Below, piece by piece: positions 1-5,180 of a DNA stretch of 10,647 nt. The stretch covers positions 1 through 10,647 of the forward strand of contig CAYOVG010000257.1 of assembly GCA_964407285.1 (NCBI GenBank), in the 5' to 3' direction. Within the stretch, counting starts at the first letter, position 1; each line of letters opens with the position of its first letter. Source of the stretch: CAYOVG01 sp964407285 (GTDB lineage Bacteria > Desulfobacterota > Syntrophobacteria > Syntrophobacterales > Syntrophobacteraceae). Made by a program: the position numbers and the translations under genes. A model generated the notes under the pieces. That model ran no database searches, was not told where the DNA came from, and was given only the letters and a program-made list of their open reading frames with translations.

Positions 1-587
1 CCCTGGCCTGCCGCATGGGAGAGGAATCGATCCTGGACCTGGTGTCGAAGGCGGCCGGAAAGGCCAGGGCGGTCATCGCCGCCGGCACCTGCGCGGCTTT
101 CGGGGGAATTCCCGCTGCCGACAACAATCCCACGGGGGCCGTGAGCGTGGGACAGTTCCTGCGGGAACGGAAAATCTCCACCCCCGTCATAAACCTTCCG
201 GGATGCCCCTCGCATCCGGACTGGCTCGTGGGCGCCCTCGCCCATGTGGTCAAGTACGGGCAACCGGCCCTGGATTCCAAGGGGCGCCCCACCATGTTCT
301 ATTCCAGGATATTGCACGACCAGTGCCCGCGCTTCGCCGACTACGAGCGGGAGCGCTTCGCTCCGACCTTCTCCGATGACGGCTGCCTCTTCAAGCTGGG
401 GTGTTCCGGTCCGACCACTCATGCCGACTGCAGCATCCGGCACTGGAACAGCGGCGTAAACTTCTGCATCAAGGCTGGTTCGCCCTGCATCGGGTGTGCG
501 GCGGACGATTTCGCCAAATCGGGTTCGTTCCCTTTCTTCACCAAGAAACTCGCCTCCGAGACTACAAAAAAGGACAGCAAAGGATAG
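1..587 (+). CDS. [NiFe]-hydrogenase small subunit, C-terminal part (5' end outside window)
   Basis: This is the iron-sulfur electron-transfer subunit of a [NiFe] hydrogenase. The frame is open from the first full codon (position 3), so the ATG at 15 is internal. Counting from that Met, visible ligands include Cys26 (GTCAAFGG) and Cys64 (PGCPSHPDW) for the proximal cluster. His101, Cys104, Cys124 and Cys130 fit the distal cluster (HDQC, then C-x5-C). Cys139, Cys151, Cys158 and Cys161 fit the medial cluster. Cys151 sits where standard enzymes have Pro, which suggests a [4Fe-4S] rather than a [3Fe-4S] medial cluster. The first two proximal cysteines and any Tat signal lie upstream of the window. 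The protein ends soon after the medial cluster, with no C-terminal membrane anchor. No large subunit follows; the next gene, 3 bp on, is a chemoreceptor. Family assignment is firm; subgroup and catalytic role cannot be decided here. Confidence 0.93.
   Translation, partial: LACRMGEESILDLVSKAAGKARAVIAAGTCAAFGGIPAADNNPTGAVSVGQFLRERKISTPVINLPGCPSHPDWLVGALAHVVKYGQPALDSKGRPTMFYSRILHDQCPRFADYERERFAPTFSDDGCLFKLGCSGPTTHADCSIRHWNSGVNFCIKAGSPCIGCAADDFAKSGSFPFFTKKLASETTKKDSKG
579..584 (+). promoter_or_regulatory. Ribosome binding site of the MCP gene, inside the hydrogenase gene
   Basis: AAAGGA lies 6 bp before the ATG at 591 and within the last codons of the hydrogenase small subunit. It fixes the MCP start and implies that the two genes are co-transcribed and probably translationally coupled. 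Confidence 0.7.
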
Positions 588-590
588 CCC

Positions 591-2240
591 ATGAAGCTGC
601 ACGTCAAACTAAGCCTGGCCCTTCTCAGCGGATTGGCTCTGGTGGTCATGGTCGCACAGTTTCTCCAGTACATGAAAGCGATCAGCGCGATTTCGGAGCT
701 TTCCGATGCTACCCTGGCCATCATCAAGCAGCGGGAAGAGGGGTTTGCCAGGACGATTTTCGATTCCGTCGAGCGCGCCGTCGCCGGGTCCCTGGAGCGC
801 GGCGAGATGGAGAAATTCGCGAGGCTCCTCGAAGCTCAGAAGAACGTGGAAGGCCTGCTGGAGTTCTCCCTCTACGACAAGAACGGAGTCATCTCCCACT
901 CCTCCGAACAGGCGCGGGTGAAGCAGCCGCTGCCCGACGACATCCGGCAAGGCGTCCTCGGTTCGAAGGAGCTCTTCATGCGCAACGTGGGCGGTGTCGT
1001 GGAGATCTACCGGCCGCAGGTCATTACGGAGGAGTGCATCCGGTGTCACAAGAGCTGGGAGTTGGGGGGAACGGGGGGCATCACGAGTCTCAAGTTCTCG
1101 ATGGAAGCTCTCGGCATGGCCCAGGCGCAAACCGAGGGAATACTCTCCGGGATCAAGAGCACGTTTCTCATCAACTGCCTCCTGACGCTCGGCGGCATCA
1201 TCGCCTTTTTCATCGTCACGATGTACCTGTCGGTTTCCAAGTTCGTGCGGTGGCCCCTGCAGCGCATCGCCCGCGGCCTGGACGACCTGTCGCAGGGCGA
1301 AGGGGACCTCACCAAGCGCCTCGAGGTGGTCTCCAGGGACGAACTGGGCGACCTGGCCCGGCTTTTCAATACTTTTCTCGAGAAGCTGCAGGTAATGGTC
1401 GGACAGGTCCAGCGCTCCGGCATACAGGTCACCACATCGTCGACGGAACTGGCGGCAACCACCAAGGAACAGGAGATGACCCTCACGGGCCAGCTCGAAT
1501 CCATGAACAATGTCTCGATGTCGGTGGAGAACATCTCGGGCGTCGCGGCGGACCTGGTGCAGACGATGCAACAGGTGGCGAGCATGTCCCAGGAGACGGC
1601 CCGGTTCGCCAGCACGGGCCAGACGGACCTGGCCCGCATGGAGGAGGCCATGCGGAGCATGGAGAACGCTTCCCGGTCCATATCCACCAGGCTGGAAACC
1701 ATCAATGAAAAAGCGGAGAACATCACGACCGTCGTGACCACGATCACCAAGGTGGCGGACCAGACGAACCTGCTCTCCCTGAACGCGGCCATCGAAGCGG
1801 AGAAGGCGGGAGAATACGGGCGCGGCTTCATGGTGGTGGCGCGGGAGATCCGGCGGCTCGCGGACCAGACCGCCGTCGCCACGCTCGATATCGACAAGAT
1901 GGTCAAGGAGATGCAGTCCGCCGTGTCGGCGGGCGTGATGGAGATGGACAAGTTCATCGCCAAGGTGCAGCACAGCGTCGAGGACGTGGGGAAGATCAGC
2001 GTGCAGTTGAGCCGGATCATCGAGCAGGTGCAGGCGCTCTCGCCGAGTTTTGAGAACGTCAATTCGGCCATGGCCCATCAGTCTCAGAATGCGAACCGGA
2101 TCAACGAAGCCATGTCGGGGCTTGGAGAGGAAATGCAGCAGACGCTGGAATCCCTGCGGGAGTCCTTTCTCGCCATCGAACAGTTGAACGATGCCGCCAG
2201 GGGGCTGCAGGACCAGGTGTCGCGCTTCAGGGTGATTTGA
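591..2240 (+). CDS. Methyl-accepting chemotaxis protein with periplasmic c-type heme motif (WspA-like position)
   Basis: This is a 549-residue inner-membrane chemoreceptor. TM1 lies at about residues 7-25 and TM2 at about 192-215, enclosing a periplasmic domain of about 165 residues. That domain carries C149-I-R-C152-H153, a c-type heme attachment motif, preceded by a PAS/Cache-like stretch (SLYDKNG at about 93-99, then VEIYRP). Single-heme periplasmic PAS-type sensors of this kind are known in Geobacter MCPs, and DcrA of Desulfovibrio is another heme MCP. A HAMP domain follows (about 216-268), then a long cytoplasmic coiled coil whose tip contains DQTNLLSLNAAIEAEKAGEYGRG (about 390-412 in two adjoining parts). 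The EKAGEY variant resembles Pseudomonas WspA as I remember it. There is no C-terminal CheR-tethering pentapeptide. It should report redox state or a heme ligand to the CheW/CheA pair encoded downstream; the signal itself is inferred. Confidence 0.95.
   Translation: MKLHVKLSLALLSGLALVVMVAQFLQYMKAISAISELSDATLAIIKQREEGFARTIFDSVERAVAGSLERGEMEKFARLLEAQKNVEGLLEFSLYDKNGVISHSSEQARVKQPLPDDIRQGVLGSKELFMRNVGGVVEIYRPQVITEECIRCHKSWELGGTGGITSLKFSMEALGMAQAQTEGILSGIKSTFLINCLLTLGGIIAFFIVTMYLSVSKFVRWPLQRIARGLDDLSQGEGDLTKRLEVVSRDELGDLARLFNTFLEKLQVMVGQVQRSGIQVTTSSTELAATTKEQEMTLTGQLESMNNVSMSVENISGVAADLVQTMQQVASMSQETARFASTGQTDLARMEEAMRSMENASRSISTRLETINEKAENITTVVTTITKVADQTNLLSLNAAIEAEKAGEYGRGFMVVAREIRRLADQTAVATLDIDKMVKEMQSAVSAGVMEMDKFIAKVQHSVEDVGKISVQLSRIIEQVQALSPSFENVNSAMAHQSQNANRINEAMSGLGEEMQQTLESLRESFLAIEQLNDAARGLQDQVSRFRVI
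1035..1049 (+). other. CxxCH heme c attachment motif in the MCP sensor domain
   Basis: The codons TGC ATC CGG TGT CAC encode Cys149-Ile-Arg-Cys-His153. They fall between the two membrane segments, on the periplasmic side, where cytochrome c maturation can attach heme. Confidence 0.85.
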
Positions 2241-2263
2241 TGAGAGTAGAGTCCGTCATATGA
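2240..2263 (+). other. Possible 7-codon minigene linking MCP and cheW translation
   Basis: The MCP stop codon overlaps an ATG (TGATG, 2238-2242). That ATG opens a 7-codon frame whose TGA (2261-2263) overlaps the cheW ATG (ATGA, 2260-2263). The arrangement would let a ribosome reinitiate twice and cross the 19-bp gap between the genes. Only the overlaps are seen; a function, or even translation of the peptide, is inference and could be chance. Confidence 0.3.
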
Positions 2264-2697
2264 TAGTTCTGTTTTTCTCGCTCGGCGACAACAGGTATGC
2301 GATCAAGTGCGAGAGGGTCCGGGAGATCACCCCGATGGTGACTCTGAAGCCCGTCCCGCACGCGCCCGACTATTTTGCCGGCCTCTTCTATTACCGCGGC
2401 AACGTCATACCCGTCGTGGACCTTTGCAGGCTGGTCATCGGGCAGCCTTGCCGGATGCGGCTGAGCACCCGCATTATCGTCGCGGAGATCCCCATGGAGG
2501 ATGGTTCGATATGCACTCTGGGGCTGATGGCGGAGAGGGTCACGGGGGCGAGCCGAAGGTCCGAGGAGATGTTCGTCAAGGCGGGCGTACAGGTTCAGAG
2601 CGTCCCCTTTCTGCAAGGGGTGCTCATGGAGGGAAAACTCATGGTCCACCTGCTGGATGTGGACCTGATTCCCGGAAGCCTCTCGATTTTCGGCTAG
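2260..2697 (+). CDS. cheW: CheW coupling protein (WspB-like)
   Basis: This is a 145-residue, single-domain CheW. It couples the receptor to the kinase CheA in the cytoplasmic signalling array. The family pattern is clear: an N-terminal beta strand (FFSLGDNRYAI), V-R-E-I, then AGLFYYRGNVIPVVDL, which corresponds to the usual GlxnlRG.ilPVvDL, followed by a second half with STRIIV and LGLMAERV. The length is normal for CheW. An in-frame stop lies just upstream at 2233-2235 and no earlier start follows it, so the ATG at 2260 is the start. The ribosome binding site is weak (purine-rich GAGAGTAGAG), which fits coupling to the MCP gene that ends 19 bp earlier. It matches the wspB slot in the Wsp gene order, and the conserved STRII and LGLIAE-type segments resemble WspB from memory. 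Confidence 0.93.
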   Translation: MIVLFFSLGDNRYAIKCERVREITPMVTLKPVPHAPDYFAGLFYYRGNVIPVVDLCRLVIGQPCRMRLSTRIIVAEIPMEDGSICTLGLMAERVTGASRRSEEMFVKAGVQVQSVPFLQGVLMEGKLMVHLLDVDLIPGSLSIFG

Positions 2698-2710
2698 CTT
2701 TCGTGGGGGT

Positions 2711-2735
2711 TGAGGCGGGGTGACGCCCGGCCTCA
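2711..2735 (+). other. Imperfect hairpin after cheW
   Basis: TGAGGC and GCCTCA form a 6-bp stem at the outer ends, followed after one mismatch by GGG/CCC around a small loop. No T-tract follows, so it is not a standard intrinsic terminator. It could be an mRNA-stabilising or attenuating structure between cheW and cheR. Confidence 0.4.
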
Positions 2736-2763
2736 TGATTGGGCGATAGGATTTGGCCTGAAG

Positions 2764-2781
2764 GGTTCCCGCGCGGGAACC
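2764..2781. repeat. 18-bp perfect palindrome
   Basis: GGTTCCCGCGCGGGAACC reads identically on both strands. It lies in the 214-bp gap upstream of cheR. It may be an operator for a dimeric regulator or a tight hairpin in the RNA; no T-run follows. Which of these applies cannot be told from one copy. Confidence 0.5.
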
Positions 2782-2789
2782 GGGAAACT

Positions 2790-2879
2790 CGCAACACGCA
2801 ACACGGTTTTCGTCCATGGCTCACGATGACCGAAACCGGTAACCCGCAACGCGCAACCCGCGGCGCGCAACCCGCAACT
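2790..2879 (+). repeat. Split array of 7-bp CGCAACN repeats upstream of cheR
   Basis: Two CGCAACA units stand at 2790-2803. Five units follow at 2845-2879 (CGCAACG, CGCAACC, the diverged CGCGGCG, CGCAACC, CGCAACT), and a decayed tail, CGAAATC, comes next. The 41-bp spacer contains CGGTTT and AAACCG in inverted order (2804-2809 and 2833-2838). The exact 7-bp period is directly visible. It looks like an intergenic short tandem repeat rather than coding sequence. Confidence 0.65.
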
Positions 2880-2898
2880 CGAAATCCGAAGTGACCCC

Positions 2899-2904
2899 GG
2901 AGGG
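2899..2904 (+). promoter_or_regulatory. Ribosome binding site that decides the cheR start
   Basis: GGAGGG lies 7 bp before the ATG at 2912. It would fall downstream of an in-frame GTG at 2891, which argues against that GTG as the start. Confidence 0.8.
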
Positions 2905-2911
2905 CGTCATA

Positions 2912-4450
2912 ATGCTACCCGCCGTTGTATCCCTGCTGGAGAAACGAATCGGACTCGCGGCCGGCGCCGTGGGCACGGAGCTTATCGCCAGGGTCGTGCG
3001 GCGGCATATGGGCGAGTCCGGAATAAGCAGCGAAGACGAGTATGTCGGCGGCCTGGAAAAATCCGGGGAGTTGTGGGAATCCCTGGTGGAAGCGCTCGTC
3101 ATTCCGGAAACATGGTTCTTTCGGAACAGGCAATCGTTTTCCTTTCTGAGCGCCTTCGCGCGGTCCGAATGGTTGGACAAGCCGAGGGAGGGAGTGGTTC
3201 GCGTACTGAGCTGTCCCTGCGCCACCGGTGAGGAACCGTACTCCATCGCCATGACGCTCCTCGATGCGGGCATGCCCCCCGGCAGTTTTCTCGTCGACGG
3301 TTTCGACATCAGTAATCCTTTGCTGGAGAAGGCCAGGGCGGGCGTCTACGGGCCGGAATCGTTCAGAGGGAGCGACCTGGCGTTCCGCGATCGTCACTTC
3401 GACGCGGAGCCCGGCGGGTTTCGCCTGCGGCCCTCCGTCATGGAACCGGTGCGGTTCTGCAAAACGAACATCCTCGATGTCGGGGTTTCGCTGGAACACG
3501 GCGTCTACGACGCCGTCTTTTGTCGCAACCTCTTGATTTACCTCACTCCTTCGGCGAAAAGGCGCGTTGTCCGGGTGCTCGAGCGAATGCTCGACAAGGA
3601 GGGCGTCGTCTTTGTCGGACACATCGAGCACGAGGTGTTCAGCGAATTCGGGTTCGAGCGCATCCGGCGCCCCGGAGTGTTCGCGTGCCGCAAGCCGCGC
3701 TACCCGCGGTGTGCTCGAAAAGGACGGATGCGCCCCGGGGACCTCGAAAACGGGACGGAGAACGAAAAGGCGGCCGCCCCGGCGGTGTCCGGGCCTGCAG
3801 CGGCGGGTGCGGCGGGTCCGGTGAGCGCCGGGTCTTCCCCCGCCGGGCGGGAGCGTTCGGTGAAGAGTCACGCTCCCGGTTCGCCGGCGTTGAAGTCTCC
3901 TCCGGGGAGCGCCGGGCCCGCTCCGGATGCGCCCGGAATCCGGACATCTTCCGGTTCGGGGGGGATCGGTCCCGCTTCCGCCTCTGCGCCTCGGCAGGCG
4001 GGGAAACCGGACGGCATGGACCGTATGGCATCCGATTTGCTCCAGCGGGAGGGGGCGGGCGGGAACATGACCGGCGGTCCGGACCGGGGGGGGCGCGTGC
4101 CCGATCCGAACTCCGGGAAAGGCCTTTCCCCCGCCTCGTCGTTCGATACGGCGCGCGAACTCGCCGACAGGGGGCTTTTGCAGGACGCCCTCGATCTGTG
4201 CGTCGAACTGCTCGGCAAGGATGCGCTGCACATTCCGGCCCGGTTCCTCATGGGAGTGATCTGCATGGCTTTGAAGGACACCCGTAGCGCCGCGGATTGT
4301 TTCAACAGGGTGGTCTATCTCGATCCGGGCCACGGCGAGGCGCTCGAATACCTGGCTCAAATTGCCGACGAAGACGGTGACCCGGCCGGAGCGGCCCAGT
4401 TCAGACGAAGAGCGCAACGGGTTCGCGCCAGGGGCGACGTAGATCGTTAG
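2912..4450 (+). CDS. cheR: CheR-type chemoreceptor methyltransferase with C-terminal TPR-like region (WspC-like)
   Basis: This 512-residue protein should transfer methyl groups from S-adenosylmethionine to receptor glutamates, providing adaptation for the MCP at 591. The N-terminal helical domain (about 1-85) includes ALVIPETWFFRNRQSF, the CheR segment around the ET.FFR motif. The SAM-binding motif is SCPCATGEEPYSIAM (100-114). FCRNLLIYL (203-211) is the second family hallmark, and the catalytic domain ends near residue 262. Residues about 265-405 form a long Gly/Pro/Ala/Ser-rich linker. Residues about 410-505 look like paired TPR helices (ARELADRGLLQDALDLCVEL; ALKDTRSAADCFNRVVYLDP). CheR plus TPR is the WspC/FrzF architecture. 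The start is ATG 2912 because of the GGAGGG site and the CheR-like beginning; GTG 2891 would add 7 residues. The linker is unusually long and base-biased, so its length is probably not critical for function. Confidence 0.94.
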   Translation: MLPAVVSLLEKRIGLAAGAVGTELIARVVRRHMGESGISSEDEYVGGLEKSGELWESLVEALVIPETWFFRNRQSFSFLSAFARSEWLDKPREGVVRVLSCPCATGEEPYSIAMTLLDAGMPPGSFLVDGFDISNPLLEKARAGVYGPESFRGSDLAFRDRHFDAEPGGFRLRPSVMEPVRFCKTNILDVGVSLEHGVYDAVFCRNLLIYLTPSAKRRVVRVLERMLDKEGVVFVGHIEHEVFSEFGFERIRRPGVFACRKPRYPRCARKGRMRPGDLENGTENEKAAAPAVSGPAAAGAAGPVSAGSSPAGRERSVKSHAPGSPALKSPPGSAGPAPDAPGIRTSSGSGGIGPASASAPRQAGKPDGMDRMASDLLQREGAGGNMTGGPDRGGRVPDPNSGKGLSPASSFDTARELADRGLLQDALDLCVELLGKDALHIPARFLMGVICMALKDTRSAADCFNRVVYLDPGHGEALEYLAQIADEDGDPAGAAQFRRRAQRVRARGDVDR

Positions 4451-4461
4451 TCGATTATTCT

Positions 4462-4485
4462 TTCGTGTTTTTCGTGCCGTTCGTG
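4462..4485 (+). repeat. Three TTCGTG units at 9-bp spacing
   Basis: TTCGTG occurs at 4462-4467, 4471-4476 and 4480-4485, exactly 9 bp apart, between cheR and the second cheW. The 55-bp spacer is otherwise T-rich. Similar TTCGTG-rich intergenic strings recur in several environmental bacterial genomes, as I recall; I cannot verify that here. Confidence 0.55.
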
Positions 4486-4505
4486 GTAGAAAAGGGCAAT
4501 AGAGT

Positions 4506-5180
4506 ATGGAAGACGACAGATTCGAAGCCAGTTGCTGGAAACGGATAGGCGTATGGGGCGACGCGCCGGAGAGGTGCCCCAAGCTGGCGGAAGTCGTCCA
4601 CTGCAGGAACTGCGAGATCTACTACCATGCGGGAAGAAGCCTTCTGGAACGGGACCTGCCCGAAGGTTACGCCACGGAGTGGGCCAACGCCATGGCGGCC
4701 CAGAAGGAGGACGATACCACCGGTTCCGGCACGGTGGTCATTTTCCGGATCGAGGACGAGTGGATGGCGCTTCCCGCCCGCATATTCGCGGAAGTGATGG
4801 AGCCCGAGAAGCCCCACAGCATTCCCGGCCGGAACGGCAAGGTCCTGATGGGGATCATAAACGTTCACGGAGAGCTTCACCTGTGCGTCTCGCTTCTGAA
4901 TCTGCTCGGCATCGATCCCCGGAAGGCTTCCGCGGACACGGGCCAGGGGGCCTTCAGACGAATGGTCGTCGTGGATAAGGACGGCGAACGGTGGGTGTTC
5001 CCCGTCGATGAGATTTACGGCGTTCAGCGGGTGAGCCTGGACGCATTCGAAAACGTCCCCGTTACGGTGTCCAGGGGCGAATCCACCTTCACCAGGAGCA
5101 TTTTTCATTGGAAGGACCGCAGCGTCGCCCTCCTGGATGATGGGTTGCTGTTCACTCGTCTGACGAGGAGCGTGCAATGA
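4506..5180 (+). CDS. cheW: CheW-domain protein with cysteine-bearing N-terminal extension (WspD-like)
   Basis: This is a 224-residue second coupling protein. Residues about 1-75 form an extension before the CheW domain and contain C10, C24, C33 and C36 in the context CWKRIGVWGD...CP.L..VVHCRNC. I recall this same pattern at the N-terminus of Pseudomonas WspD. Its role is unknown to me; four cysteines could bind metal, but that is inference. The CheW domain runs from about 76 (VVIFRIEDEWMALPA) through VLMGIINVHGELHLCVSLLNLLGI to about 218. The ATG at 4506 has AAGGG 9 bp upstream. The stop overlaps the cheA start (ATGA), so the two are translationally coupled, and this CheW most likely partners the CheA encoded next. 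Confidence 0.92.
   Translation: MEDDRFEASCWKRIGVWGDAPERCPKLAEVVHCRNCEIYYHAGRSLLERDLPEGYATEWANAMAAQKEDDTTGSGTVVIFRIEDEWMALPARIFAEVMEPEKPHSIPGRNGKVLMGIINVHGELHLCVSLLNLLGIDPRKASADTGQGAFRRMVVVDKDGERWVFPVDEIYGVQRVSLDAFENVPVTVSRGESTFTRSIFHWKDRSVALLDDGLLFTRLTRSVQ
5165..5170 (+). promoter_or_regulatory. Ribosome binding site of cheA
   Basis: GAGGAG lies 6 bp before the ATG at 5177, inside the end of the upstream cheW. It supports the start that overlaps the cheW stop by 4 bp. Confidence 0.7.

Noticed and set aside
15..17. ATG as start of the hydrogenase gene
   Set aside because: The frame is open upstream and already reads as family sequence (ACRMGEE); starting here would lack two proximal-cluster cysteines.
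401..1708. 435-codon + strand frame overlapping the hydrogenase end and the MCP
   Set aside because: It is an Arg/Gly/His-rich shadow frame, inconsistent with two well-supported overlapping genes.
2790..2879. CRISPR array
   Set aside because: Units are 7 bp and mostly contiguous, without the 25-35-bp repeats and unique spacers of CRISPR.
2891..2893. GTG as start of cheR
   Set aside because: The GGAGGG ribosome binding site lies downstream of it and is ideally placed for ATG 2912.
2698..2911. Promoter upstream of cheR
   Set aside because: I looked for sigma-70 and sigma-54 type elements and saw no convincing pair; the region is mainly hairpin, palindrome and repeats.
4436..4470. Possible terminator after cheR (ATCG/CGAT around the stop, then T-rich sequence)
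   Set aside because: The stem is only 4 bp and the T-rich part belongs to the TTCGTG repeat, so it is too weak to call a terminator.
2915..4582. 555-codon open frame on the minus strand opposite cheR
   Set aside because: It is antisense to a clear CheR with SAM and FCRN motifs, and its product is low-complexity with no known fold visible.
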